Shown here one piece after another: positions 51,291 through 60,278 of a stretch of 64,000 nucleotides of DNA (its first letter is position 1; the number at the start of each line of letters is the position of its first letter). Position numbers and translations under genes: made by a program. Location: contig NZ_JACHXJ010000006.1 of the NCBI RefSeq assembly GCF_014192015.1, positions 124,001 through 188,000 on the forward strand. Direction: 5' to 3'. The notes beneath the pieces are model-generated. The model was not told where the DNA came from. It searched no databases and worked only from the letters and a program-made list of their open reading frames with translations. Source of the DNA: Paenibacillus rhizosphaerae. Its GTDB lineage: Bacteria > Bacillota > Bacilli > Paenibacillales > Paenibacillaceae.

Positions 51291-53310
51291 CCGCGGCGTA
51301 TTCCGCCGCCTCCTGTGACGCGTATAGAATCAAGCCGATGCACCAGGAGTGCGACAGGGTCAGCATCATTCCTTTGGGTTGGAAGCAGTTCGTGTTGTAA
51401 TAACGCTCGGTGACCATGCCTTTATAGGCGTTGAAGTCTCCGTCCTCCCGCGCGATAAACTGCAAGAAGCAGGCGATATGGTCGCGGGTGCGGTCCAGGT
51501 AATACCGATCGCCGGTATGCTTCCACAGCCGGAGCATCTCCGGCACGCAGAACAGGCCGTAGTTATGCAGATGCTGGTTCGACGTAGAGGCCTGGTCCGC
51601 GCCCCGCGAACGGAAATCGTACTGCGCCAGCAGCGTGTGGCGCGGGAAGCACAGATTATACGTCCAGCGGAACGTCATCATCCAGTCCGCCGCGCTGGAA
51701 GCCAGCTCCAGCCACTTCGGCTGTCGGTCGAACTCATACAGCAGTACATAGGCGGCGACGGCGTTATAGGCGTCTTCCGAGGTCGGTGTCAGATGCACAT
51801 CCTCCGGAGCGCCATAGATGTATTCATCCTTGATAAACTTCTCGTAATAGCTGCCGGCCCGTACGGCCGCTGCCGCAAACCGTTTTTCCCCGAACAACGC
51901 CGCGCCTTCGAGCAGCGCTGCGATCCACAGCATGCCGCCGGCCCCGTCCCATTCTTCGACCTCACCGGTCACCGCATGGTAATAGGAGCCAAAGTTACCG
52001 TCGCCCCGCTGACACGAGGCGGCGAAGTTCAGGTTCGACAGGGCGGCTGCTTCCCAGTCCGGATGCGATACTCCCTGCTCGCGCTCGAAGGCCAGCGCGC
52101 GGATCATGAACAGCGTCGCTTCGGCCGCCGTTCGGGCCTGCAGCCAATCGGGCTTCGGATTCCAGCCGGCGGTCCAGCCCCGGCCTTCGATCCAGGACGC
52201 CCAGAAAATGCCACTTGGCGACAAGCCCTCGGCGATTTTGCCCAGTACGTCCAGGCCGGCGGCCGTGTACTCGGCAATGCCCTGCCTGCGCCCGTAGGTC
52301 AGCAGCGCATGCGCATAGGGCGCTCCGCTGACCCAGCCCACGTGCATATGGGGGCGGTCCCCCTGTCCTTTGACGTTGTTGTTCAGCTCGCGGTCAAACG
52401 CCGCCGTTTCGTACAAAATGCGGTGCTCCGGACGATAATGCCACGTAAACAAGCCGTGGGCGGTTAGCTTCGCCGCCTCGTCCAGATTCATCCATGGACG
52501 GAGCAGATTGGTATCGGCATGCAGCCGGTACATCCGGCGTACAAAAGGATCGTACGCGTGGGGATCGCCAGCCGCCGTATACACCCGGTAACGCAGCGTC
52601 ACCTGCTGCCCCGGCTCGAACCGTGCAGACGTCAGGTCCGCCGGTGCCGGAACCGGCTCGCCGACGAACGTCACTGGCTCCTCCCGGTACGGAAAGTTCA
52701 GCCAGACCGCCGTTCCGTCCGCATTGCCCCGGAAACCGAGGCCCGTCAGACCCAGCTCCGACATCTCCTCCGTACAGAGCGCGCCGCACATCGCGTCGTT
52801 CCAGGCAAACACCGCCGGCAGCGCCGCCCGGTCCGAACGGAAGGACCAATAATCCGATACCATCTGCTCCGGATCTCCGCCCCGGTAGTCGTAGCGGGGA
52901 TAGCGCCGCAAATTTTTCTCAAAGCGGTTTTCCTTGTAGAAGGCGCCGGGAATCATCCAGTCCGGCTTCCCCGGACCGAGTACCGCTGCCCTAAGGGTCA
53001 GCCCCATATTTTTGGGAACGTTCCCGTTATACGTTATACGAAGGGTAACGTCGTAGCCGCCACAGCTGTCTTTTACCGCCTCCCATTTTGCTTCGGCGGC
53101 AAACTCGCCCGAAGACCCGGACATCGTCAGCCCTCCATCCGCCAGGGCATCCACCCTTTCGATCGGAACTTCCAGGATCGACCCTTCCAGCGGAGTCCAT
53201 GCCTCGATCAAATGACCGAACCTTAACAGGGCTTCTCCCTGGTCCTCGCCAGGCGGATACACGTTTAGTACATAACGCCCGCTACCGTCTGCCTCTGCCT
53301 TCCATCCCAC
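51259..53310 (-). CDS. Putative six-hairpin (alpha/alpha toroid) glycoside hydrolase-like protein, family not recognised
   Basis: 683 residues. The first ~270 residues are beta-rich (sandwich-like) and include KDSCGGYDVTLRITYNGNVPKNMGL. The remainder alternates long helices with aromatic loops such as LTAHGLFTWHYRPEH, GIFWASWIEGRGWTAGWNPKPDWLQART, EEWDGAGGMLWIAALLEGAALFG and a CFLQFIAREDGDFNAY end, which looks like an alpha/alpha toroid of glycosidases or lyases acting on uronides. I cannot name a family. No signal peptide. The start is a GTG (53310) with AAAGGGGAG six bases upstream. An exact LacI box is inside the gene. Located between the amidohydrolase and the 442-base gap. Confidence 0.6.
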   Translation of the reverse strand: MGWKAEADGSGRYVLNVYPPGEDQGEALLRFGHLIEAWTPLEGSILEVPIERVDALADGGLTMSGSSGEFAAEAKWEAVKDSCGGYDVTLRITYNGNVPKNMGLTLRAAVLGPGKPDWMIPGAFYKENRFEKNLRRYPRYDYRGGDPEQMVSDYWSFRSDRAALPAVFAWNDAMCGALCTEEMSELGLTGLGFRGNADGTAVWLNFPYREEPVTFVGEPVPAPADLTSARFEPGQQVTLRYRVYTAAGDPHAYDPFVRRMYRLHADTNLLRPWMNLDEAAKLTAHGLFTWHYRPEHRILYETAAFDRELNNNVKGQGDRPHMHVGWVSGAPYAHALLTYGRRQGIAEYTAAGLDVLGKIAEGLSPSGIFWASWIEGRGWTAGWNPKPDWLQARTAAEATLFMIRALAFEREQGVSHPDWEAAALSNLNFAASCQRGDGNFGSYYHAVTGEVEEWDGAGGMLWIAALLEGAALFGEKRFAAAAVRAGSYYEKFIKDEYIYGAPEDVHLTPTSEDAYNAVAAYVLLYEFDRQPKWLELASSAADWMMTFRWTYNLCFPRHTLLAQYDFRSRGADQASTSNQHLHNYGLFCVPEMLRLWKHTGDRYYLDRTRDHIACFLQFIAREDGDFNAYKGMVTERYYNTNCFQPKGMMLTLSHSWCIGLILYASQEAAEYAAELKLSELIES
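53014..53025. promoter_or_regulatory. LacI operator copy inside the toroid protein gene
   Basis: Exact GGGAACGTTCCC with TTTTT before and CGTTATA after, resembling the upstream sites more closely than the copy at 50382. It encodes part of Asn-Gly-Asn-Val-Pro. Confidence 0.4.
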
Positions 53311-53359
53311 GATTGACTCCCCTTTCTCCTTATCGCATGCTTTTCTTAGAAACACTTCT

Positions 53360-54616
53360 TCATTCCATATCCAACTGGTATATCTCGATCAGGTTGTCCC
53401 GGAAAATACGCTTGGCGAATTCCATCGCAGCCTTTTCTGACATGCTGCCTTCCTGAATTTTCTCACTTAACACGTCAGCCACGAGCTTCCGTACCAGTTT
53501 CAGATGCGCGTAGGTTCCTTCGATATGGTTGTAGTCGCCGCCGAATCCCTGGATTTTCGTCTGCGGCACCATTTCGATCATTTGATGCAGAATCTGCTTG
53601 CCGGCCGTCGGCGAGATGATATGCACCCAGGTGAAGTCGGTAAAAACATTCGGATAATTTTTTGCGATGCTTAAGTACGATTGATGGTAAGGAAAACCGC
53701 AGTGCAGCAGGACGAATTTGGCGTCCCGGTATTGCGCCAGCAGCGGGAGCAGCAGCTCCGCGTTCGAGTTGGTCAAGATGTTGCCGTTGCCGGACACGCT
53801 CGACTCATGATGACCGGTATGAATCTGGATCGGCAGCTCATAGGCAATGGAGCGCTGAATAATGAAATGAATAAGGTAGTCCTGCAGCGCCAGCGTCTCT
53901 TCCTTGGACAGCCCTTCCTCCAGCGTATAGCCAAGCAGCCGGTTGAAGACGATCTCGGCTTCATGGAACGTCGGGTTGGTGCTGGCCAGACTCCGCCAAT
54001 AGGCGTGGCCGAGCTTCGTCGCAACCATCCCTTCCTGTTTGTATCTATGCAATAAGGCATCTACCGCATCGAGATAGCCCCGGAACGAATGCACATGCAT
54101 GCCGGCGGTTTTCTCTACGTCGCGAATATCCTTCAATGTTCGTAGTTTAAAAGTAAAGTCCAAAAACATGATCGGCCGAAACAGCTCGTAATCCAAATGC
54201 GTGGTTTGGATCAGCGTGAACGCCAGGTCGATTTGCGAGCGCTCGTACAGTACTTCCCGGTACCAATCCGGGTTGTTCGTCGCCGCCTTGACCTTCTCGT
54301 TAACCTCCAGTATGCCCTGGACGGTCCAGTCTTCAAAGCCGTACAGGTCCTTCATAGCCGTCCGGAACATGTTCGCGTAAGTGGTATTGCACGCGCGCTG
54401 CCAATACTGCAAAAAGGTGGCCGCTTTCTCTTCGTCGCTGCGCAGGCGGCCGCTTAAAGCCCCGCGCTGCATCCCGGCCGTAATGAAATCGGAATCGAGG
54501 TAATGCATCAGGGAGAAAAAATCCTGCTGTTCTCTTTTTCTGATCTGCGGAGTCGCCAAATGCTCGTGTCCGTCGATGATCCGTAGTTCGCTGATATACT
54601 CATGTATGCTGCTCAT
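53360..54616 (-). CDS. Amidohydrolase-family protein (uronate-isomerase-like branch)
   Basis: 418 residues. The metal motif IIDGHEHLATPQ near residues 13-22 is the HxH of amidohydrolases; PIQIHTGHHESS near 260 carries a metal His, FVLLHCGFPYH near 305 another, and IQGFGGDYNHIEG near 365 the metal Asp. The chain resembles amidohydrolase-2/glucuronate-isomerase-related proteins. It may open or hydrolyse a sugar lactone or isomerise a uronic acid. No signal peptide. It follows the binding-protein gene by 100 bases. Confidence 0.8.
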   Translation of the reverse strand: MSSIHEYISELRIIDGHEHLATPQIRKREQQDFFSLMHYLDSDFITAGMQRGALSGRLRSDEEKAATFLQYWQRACNTTYANMFRTAMKDLYGFEDWTVQGILEVNEKVKAATNNPDWYREVLYERSQIDLAFTLIQTTHLDYELFRPIMFLDFTFKLRTLKDIRDVEKTAGMHVHSFRGYLDAVDALLHRYKQEGMVATKLGHAYWRSLASTNPTFHEAEIVFNRLLGYTLEEGLSKEETLALQDYLIHFIIQRSIAYELPIQIHTGHHESSVSGNGNILTNSNAELLLPLLAQYRDAKFVLLHCGFPYHQSYLSIAKNYPNVFTDFTWVHIISPTAGKQILHQMIEMVPQTKIQGFGGDYNHIEGTYAHLKLVRKLVADVLSEKIQEGSMSEKAAMEFAKRIFRDNLIEIYQLDME

Positions 54617-54715
54617 CGGGCCTTTCTCCTTCCAAAAATGGAGCGGCTGCTCCTCTTTACCATCAGAAAAGCAACCGCGTCTATTTATCTGTCATTTCTG
54701 CCCCGAATCGGGCGA

Positions 54716-56023
54716 TCAGTCTACATTCAATTCAGGGAAAGCGTTCTTCACTTCTTTTTTGAAGTTGTTCACGACATCGTCGTAGCTGCGGTTGTTGGTC
54801 ACCCCGTCACCTGCGACCTTTCTCCACTTGCTCATGATGTCTTCACCGTATTTATCCGCTTTGGCTGCCGGAATTTTTACGACGGTCTCGTAATATGGCT
54901 TCAGGACGTTTTCATCACCAAACAGCGGAGATTTATACGTATCCAGGTTGGCTTCGTACACTTTGCTGTTGCCTGGCATGTTGCCCGTTTTTTCCAAGTT
55001 GTGCTGCTGCCATTCCTCGCTGGCGATATATTTGATGAACTCGTACGCCAGGTCTTTGTTTTTGGATTTGTCATAAATACCGCGGTACGTACCGCCCGAG
55101 TAGAAGCCTTCCGGCGTTTTGGCGACGCCGTATTTGCCTTTGGCCTTATCGTCCTTGTTGTCGACCATAAATCCGGCCCATGCCGGCATTGAAGTCAGGA
55201 CGACGCTGCCGTCGTTCAGCGCGTTTCCCCAGCCCGCAGACATGAATGGGAGCTTGGCGTCCACATTGTTCTTGCGGATATCCAGCTGGGTTTGATAGAT
55301 CGTCTGCCATTTCGGATCAATGTTCAGCTTACCGTCTTTCACCCACGGCTGGGTGTTGTAGGCTTCGATGTCGAACAGGTCGCCGGTGTTCTGGATCATA
55401 TGCACTTTACCGCCGCTGTCCGCTGCCACCTTTTTGCCGAGCTCAACGATTTTGTCCCACGAGCTGACCATGTCGCTGATTTTGTCGGGATCATCCGTAC
55501 CGAGATACTTCTTGGCCGTATCGCGCTGGTACCAGAAGCCGCCCGGAGAAGAGTGGTCGGAAATCGCCCGCAGCTTGCCGTCCTGGGAACGTCCAAGTTC
55601 CTGGACGTAAGGGATGTAATCCTTCACCAGATCCTCGGCGCCCATCGCCGACAAGTCCGTCAAAAATTTCGAATCGATGAATTTGCCGATATACCCGCGC
55701 TCCAGGTCGAAAATATCGGGAACGTCACGTCCGGACTGCAGCGCGGTCAGCAGCTTCGTCTGGTATTGGTCGCCCGGGAACATTTTCACGTCTACGGTTA
55801 CGCCGGGATTCTTCGCATGAAACTGGTCAGCCATGTCCTTCACCTGGTCAAAGAACGTCCAGATGACCAAATGCCCCTTCAATTCGCCGGATTCGGCGGC
55901 ATTGCCGGATTCTCCTCCGCTTGCGGTATTTCCGCTGTCCGAAGCCTTGCTTCCGCAGCCGGCCAGTATGCTGCCGATCAGCAGGACGGACAGCACCATC
56001 ATCAGCCATTTTTTCGTTTTCAA
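54716..56023 (-). CDS. Extracellular sugar-binding lipoprotein (family 1 type)
   Basis: 435 residues with signal peptide MKTKKWLMMVLSVLLIGSILAGC; lipid Cys near 23. The mature part (GHLVIWTFFDQVKDMADQFHAKNPGVTVDVKMFPGDQYQTKLLTAL...) is a cluster-B type sugar-binding protein. It works with the MalF/MalG-type permeases encoded upstream; no ATPase gene is nearby. The start is TTG at 56023 with GGGGAG seven bases upstream. A cre-like site lies 157 bases upstream in a 255-base gap. Confidence 0.92.
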   Translation of the reverse strand: MKTKKWLMMVLSVLLIGSILAGCGSKASDSGNTASGGESGNAAESGELKGHLVIWTFFDQVKDMADQFHAKNPGVTVDVKMFPGDQYQTKLLTALQSGRDVPDIFDLERGYIGKFIDSKFLTDLSAMGAEDLVKDYIPYVQELGRSQDGKLRAISDHSSPGGFWYQRDTAKKYLGTDDPDKISDMVSSWDKIVELGKKVAADSGGKVHMIQNTGDLFDIEAYNTQPWVKDGKLNIDPKWQTIYQTQLDIRKNNVDAKLPFMSAGWGNALNDGSVVLTSMPAWAGFMVDNKDDKAKGKYGVAKTPEGFYSGGTYRGIYDKSKNKDLAYEFIKYIASEEWQQHNLEKTGNMPGNSKVYEANLDTYKSPLFGDENVLKPYYETVVKIPAAKADKYGEDIMSKWRKVAGDGVTNNRSYDDVVNNFKKEVKNAFPELNVD

Positions 56024-56179
56024 AACCGATCTCCCCTTTTGAAGATTATAAAATGGATGGATCATCAGCCGACTGAGCCATTCTATAATCGCATGATAAA
56101 CTTCCTCTAGACGCGGTCTGTCTTCCTTGATGCTACCTTATCGTGATTGAACTGCATGCATGGATCAATGACACACTCA

Positions 56180-56193
56180 GTAAACCGTTTTCA
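56180..56193 (-). promoter_or_regulatory. Possible cre (CcpA) site upstream of the binding-protein gene
   Basis: Minus-strand TGAAAACGGTTTAC fits the CcpA cre consensus except at the last one or two positions. In a gap between permease and binding protein; would allow glucose repression. Confidence 0.35.
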
Positions 56194-56278
56194 CCATTGC
56201 GTATTTACCCGGCGGTAACCACCGTATGTTCCGGACATCACCCTTTCCCAGGAATTTAAGCTAGCCGTTTCAATTAAG

Positions 56279-57100
56279 TCATCCCTTGACCGCTCCCGCC
56301 GCTACGCCGTCTATAATCCGCTTCGACATGAAGGAGAAGAAGACGAGAATCGGCACGACCGCAATCACGATACCTACATACTGTGCGCCAAAATCCGAAG
56401 TAAACTGGGATTTTAGGCTCGCGATCATCACCGGCAGCGTCTGCAGGTTGTTGTCGAACAGGATGATCATCGGCGTAAGAAAATCGTTCCATTTGCCGAT
56501 AAAAGCGAAGATACCCAGCGTCGCCAACCCAGGACCCATGATCGGCAGCACGATCCGGTTGAAAATTTGCCATTCACCATACCCGTCCATCCGGCCCGAC
56601 TCAATGATTTCCGTCGGCACCGAGGAATCCGCGAACTGCCTCATCAGGAAGATCCCAAACGCATTGTGGATCGACGGCAAAATGAGCGGCCAGTACGTAT
56701 TCAGCATGTTCAGCGAATCCATCAGCTTGAAGAAGCCGATAATACCGAGCTGGCCGGGAATCATCATGGTGCCGAGCACGAATATGAACAGAACGTTTTT
56801 ATACTTGAAGTTGTATTTCGAGAAGCCGTACCCGGCAAGCGCCGCGAAGTAAACGTTAATGATCGTAGACGTGACGGTGATCAGGACGGTGTTCCCGAAT
56901 CCCCGCCAAATGTTGACCGTGTCCTTCAGCCTCGCGTAGTTGTCAAGAAACTGGTCTCCCGGAATAAGAAGCAGTTTTCTCGCAATATCAGAGTTGGCAT
57001 GGGTTGAGGTAATAATCATGCTGTAAAAGGGCAGCAGACATGTCGCCGCAACGGCGAGCAGAAACAGGTACAGAATGCCTCGGGTAAATATTTTAGCCAT
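56279..57100 (-). CDS. Sugar ABC transporter permease, MalG/AraQ type
   Basis: 273 residues with six membrane helices and the EAA loop TEIIESGRMDGYGEWQIFNRIVLPIMGPG around 170-195. The C-terminal RIIDGVAAGAVKG is the typical MalG-type end. AAGGAGG lies eight bases before the ATG. Forms the import channel with the next upstream permease. Confidence 0.93.
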   Translation of the reverse strand: MAKIFTRGILYLFLLAVAATCLLPFYSMIITSTHANSDIARKLLLIPGDQFLDNYARLKDTVNIWRGFGNTVLITVTSTIINVYFAALAGYGFSKYNFKYKNVLFIFVLGTMMIPGQLGIIGFFKLMDSLNMLNTYWPLILPSIHNAFGIFLMRQFADSSVPTEIIESGRMDGYGEWQIFNRIVLPIMGPGLATLGIFAFIGKWNDFLTPMIILFDNNLQTLPVMIASLKSQFTSDFGAQYVGIVIAVVPILVFFSFMSKRIIDGVAAGAVKG

Positions 57101-57114
57101 GAAGGTGAACCTCC

Positions 57115-57987
57115 TTAATCCTTCAGCTTAGATGCTTTGGCCGTAATGGCTGTAAAGAACATGACCACGAAGAAGATTCCGTAGGCGACCGCGGCCCCAT
57201 AGCTGTAATCAAAGTTTTTGAAAGCCGTTTCATACAAGTACATGACCATCGTTCTGGAGGAGTTCCCTGGTCCGTCCCCGAGCATGAGCGGCGCATCAAA
57301 CAGCTGCAGTCCGCCGATCACCGAGGTGATGAACACGAACAGGAACACCGGACGCAGCAGCGGCAGCGTGATGTGCAGTGCCGTCTGCTTCTTGGTCGCT
57401 CCGTCGACTTCAGCCGCTTCATATACTTCTCTCGGAATGGATTGTAGACCGGCAATAAAGACGATCATATTAAACCCGAAGTACTGCCAGCAGATGACCC
57501 CCGATGCAATGATTCTGGACCACCAAGGACTGTTAAACCAGTTGACCGGATCGTGAATGATGCCAAGACTCATGAGCAGCTTGTTGATCGTCCCGGTCTG
57601 CCAGTCGAACATGAGGGAGAAGATGACCCCCAGCGTGACCGGCGTAATAATGTGAGGAAAGAAATACACTGCCCGAAAAAAGTGTTTGCCCCGGATGAAG
57701 CGCTCGTTAAGCACCAGTGCGAGAAGCACCGATAAGATAAGCTGGGGAACGTTGGACATAATCCAGATGATGAGCGTATTGCCAATCGTCTGATAAAAGA
57801 AACTGTCGTGCAGCAGGCGCGAATAATTCGCCAGCCCCACATAGACGGGATCCGAAAAACCGTCCCACTTCATGAAACTTAAGTACAGCGTGTACAGAAT
57901 CGGCATCAGCCCGAATACGGCAAAGCCGATGAAGAAAGGAGCCACAAAGATGTAACCGTAAAATGATCTATTGACCTTGGAGCCCAC
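57115..57987 (-). CDS. Sugar ABC transporter permease, MalF/UgpA type
   Basis: 290 residues, six helices, EAA loop YEAAEVDGATKKQTALHITLPLLRP around 200-225 and the GGLQLFDAPLMLGDGPGNSSRTMVMYLYETAF segment typical of carbohydrate permeases. The GTG at 57987 is preferred because GAGGGG is eight bases upstream; a GTG three codons earlier overlaps the ribosome site. It follows lacI by 15 bases. Confidence 0.92.
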   Translation of the reverse strand: MGSKVNRSFYGYIFVAPFFIGFAVFGLMPILYTLYLSFMKWDGFSDPVYVGLANYSRLLHDSFFYQTIGNTLIIWIMSNVPQLILSVLLALVLNERFIRGKHFFRAVYFFPHIITPVTLGVIFSLMFDWQTGTINKLLMSLGIIHDPVNWFNSPWWSRIIASGVICWQYFGFNMIVFIAGLQSIPREVYEAAEVDGATKKQTALHITLPLLRPVFLFVFITSVIGGLQLFDAPLMLGDGPGNSSRTMVMYLYETAFKNFDYSYGAAVAYGIFFVVMFFTAITAKASKLKD

Positions 57988-58002
57988 CGTTTTCACCCCT
58001 CT

Positions 58003-59007
58003 TTACTTAGTTCCGCAAGAATCCCGGACGATGAGTTTTGGCTTCAGAAGATGGATGGCTTCCTGCTTCTTGTCCTGGACGCCTTCGATTTGTTGAACCA
58101 GTCCTTCCGCTGCCTTTCGGCCTATAGCTTCAAAGGGCTGGCGTACTGTAGTCAGTGAAGGATACACCCATTCCGAGATCGAAATGTCATCATATCCGAC
58201 GACCGACATTTGCTTGGGCACGTTGAGCCCGTGCTCCTGGATGGCCCGCAGTGCGCCGGTTGCCGCTTCGTCGTTGGAGCCGATGACAGCCGAGAAGCCT
58301 TTGCGCTCAAGCAGCTGCTGCATGGCCCGATATCCACCCTGACTGCTCCAGTCCGACTCCACCACCCATTCCGGACGGTAGGTCAACCCAAGCGTTTCCA
58401 TCGCCTGCAAATATCCGTTAAAGCGATGCTGGTTCGCGGCGGCATGCTGCGGTCCTGAAATGTACGCAATTTCCCGGTGTCCCAGACTGTGCAAATATCC
58501 GACGATGTCGTAGACTCCCGCCGCATTGTCCACATCTACCGCGAAGATGCCGTCCATGCCGCCGTGATCCCCGATCAACGCGATCGGATACTGCGATTCT
58601 CTGATTCTCTCCAAGTCCTCATTTTTGCGTTTTTGGAAGCTCACCAGGATAATCCCGTCCACCTGTCCTTCATATAGAAGGTTGAGAAAGGATATTTCTT
58701 CCGAATAGTTGGAAGTCCAGCTCAGAAAGGTACAATTGTATCCTTTTACATTGGCTACTCCCTCAATGCCGCGGATAACGCCGGAATAGAAAATATTCGA
58801 AATGTTGTCGACGACAACGGCGATAATGTTCGTCCGGTCGAGTACCAGCCTGCGGGCATTGGCATTGCGGTGGAAATTCAGCTCCTTGATGGCTTTATCC
58901 AGCGCTTCCTGCGTTGCTTTTTTAACCTGTTGCCCGTTTAAGTAACGGGACACGGTGCTTTTGCTTGTTCCTGCCAATCTGGCGACGTCGTGAATGGTTG
59001 GACCCAT
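58003..59007 (-). CDS. LacI-family transcriptional regulator of the sugar block
   Basis: 334 residues. The HTH and hinge are unambiguous: PTIHDVARLAGTSKSTVSRYLNGQQVKKATQEALDKAIKELNFHRNANARRLV. The effector domain is periplasmic-binding-like and ends with LKPKLIVRDSCG. It is the first gene of the minus-strand block, with the GGGAACGTTCCC operators in its upstream region, so autoregulation and control of the importer are likely. The start at 59007 follows GGAGAGAGTGATAATA; upstream codons lack a ribosome site. Confidence 0.93.
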   Translation of the reverse strand: MGPTIHDVARLAGTSKSTVSRYLNGQQVKKATQEALDKAIKELNFHRNANARRLVLDRTNIIAVVVDNISNIFYSGVIRGIEGVANVKGYNCTFLSWTSNYSEEISFLNLLYEGQVDGIILVSFQKRKNEDLERIRESQYPIALIGDHGGMDGIFAVDVDNAAGVYDIVGYLHSLGHREIAYISGPQHAAANQHRFNGYLQAMETLGLTYRPEWVVESDWSSQGGYRAMQQLLERKGFSAVIGSNDEAATGALRAIQEHGLNVPKQMSVVGYDDISISEWVYPSLTTVRQPFEAIGRKAAEGLVQQIEGVQDKKQEAIHLLKPKLIVRDSCGTK

Positions 59008-59111
59008 TATTATCACTCTCTCCATGTATCGTTTCCCGTGGTTGCGGATCTTTATTCTGCCAGACCGACCAACACGGTATGTTGGCAAGAATGATCACGA
59101 AACTCTTTTTT

Positions 59112-59123
59112 GGGAACGTTCCC
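59112..59123. promoter_or_regulatory. LacI operator O1
   Basis: Perfect palindrome GGGAACGTTCCC in TTTTTT...ATTTTAT context, about 105 bases upstream of the lacI start codon. Confidence 0.75.
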
Positions 59124-59297
59124 ATTTTATCAGACAGCCCAGGTTCAAGGAAAGAACTTGTTTAGCAAGACATGCCGTTTCTTTACCGGGAATACTACAT
59201 GCCAACGCAAGCAGTTGTCTTTCTCGCCTTATAGCCTTCATCGCTGCCCTTAAAGGGTCCCCTATTATCAGGATCTAACAAGGCCTCCATTTACTAT

Positions 59298-59327
59298 CTC
59301 AATTTTGGGAACGTTCCCAAAATTGAG
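59298..59327. promoter_or_regulatory. LacI operator O2, 30-bp perfect palindrome
   Basis: GGGAACGTTCCC core (59307-59318) extended on both sides by matching CTCAATTTT and AAAATTGAG, so thirty bases are perfectly self-complementary. Strongest candidate site. Confidence 0.8.
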
Positions 59328-59426
59328 GAAATGTCTCTTCAAAACCTTGCTTCGCGGAACTGTTGTATTAAATAAGCAGGTCTAGAAGGAAAATGGAATG
59401 GCTGTTTCGAAACCAATTGTCATTTT

Positions 59427-59438
59427 GGGAACGTTCCC
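59427..59438. promoter_or_regulatory. LacI operator O3
   Basis: Perfect GGGAACGTTCCC with CATTTT before and GTTTTG after. O2 and O3 are 120 bases apart and O1 and O2 195, distances that allow looping. Confidence 0.75.
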
Positions 59439-59651
59439 GTTTTGAAGCAGCTACTTGATTAAGATGGGTCTATAATAGCGCTTCCAGGTTGGGGTGTCAA
59501 CGGGTATTTCAAAAAATAAATATATCCATTTTATGGGCGTCCGCTTACCCATTCCCCTCCCAAACTATTTTTGCCTGAATGAATGACGTTTGCCCAAGAT
59601 GCTGAATAGGGTGAAGGAAAGCCTATATTTGCGAAGGGAGATATACCGAGG

Positions 59652-60086
59652 ATGTATTACTATACGTGGGACTATCGGGCCCCTGCCTCATCCATTGCCG
59701 ATCTGGAGAAAGCCATCAACGGCGAATTCTCCGCCGTCGCCTGTTACGAACGTCTGGCGGGTGCAGCGCCGAGCGAAGAGGAACGCACGCAGATCATAGA
59801 GATCCGCAAAGACGAAATCAGACACTATCAAACGTTTGCCGGGCTGTACACGTCGCTGACCGGAAGACAGCCGGCACCAGTTATCAATGAGTCCTGCCCC
59901 TCCGCCTACCGGGATGGCCTCCACTTTGCCTTCAAGGACGAACAGAACACGGTGGACTTTTACCATGACGCCGCCGACCGGGCGTCCGATCCGGCCGTGA
60001 AGCAAGCCTTCCTCAGGGCTGCCGCCGATGAGCAGAACCATGCCGTTTGGTTTTTGTACTTTCTTACGCAGAAGGCCAGAGGGTAA
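59652..60086 (+). CDS. Ferritin-like domain protein (YhjR-like)
   Basis: 144 residues. Four-helix bundle with carboxylate/His motifs: LEKAINGEFSAVACYERLA (Glu near 20-28), IIEIRKDEIRHYQTFAGLYTSL (E-x-x-H at about 57-60), a second half with FAFKDEQNTVDFYHDAAD and AFLRAAADEQNHAVWFLYFL (E-x-x-H). Such DUF2202-like or ferritin-like proteins bind a di-iron centre; role here unknown. Preceded by AAGGGAG 11 bases before ATG. It has nothing to do functionally with the sugar block but its promoter shares the upstream region. Confidence 0.8.
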   Translation: MYYYTWDYRAPASSIADLEKAINGEFSAVACYERLAGAAPSEEERTQIIEIRKDEIRHYQTFAGLYTSLTGRQPAPVINESCPSAYRDGLHFAFKDEQNTVDFYHDAADRASDPAVKQAFLRAAADEQNHAVWFLYFLTQKARG

Positions 60087-60216
60087 CATCTGGAGCTTTG
60101 GCAAAGAGCGGAGCTTTCTGCCAATGTTGCCGGGTTCCGGCATTCCCGTTTGAGCGAAAGGACGCATGAAGAACGCCAAACACGTGCCATGCCGGCGACT
60201 CGCCTTCCCGATCAAT

Positions 60217-60248
60217 ACAAAGGGCCGTCCCCTTGGGGACGGCCCTTT
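60217..60248. terminator. Perfect bidirectional terminator
   Basis: ACAAAGGGCCGTCCCC/GGGGACGGCCCTTTGT with only TT between. Serves the ferritin-like gene and the convergent SDR gene. Confidence 0.8.
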
Positions 60249-60278
60249 GTATTTCGAGTCTCTTCGTTCGGGTCCGAC

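Larger units (their letters stand above)
59008..59651. other. Regulatory region between lacI and the ferritin-like gene
   Basis: No gene. It contains three perfect GGGAACGTTCCC operators and about 200 bases of AT-rich sequence near 59470-59580 that should hold the promoter of the ferritin-like gene. The lacI promoter must lie near the operators, e.g. around the first site at 59112. Confidence 0.7.
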
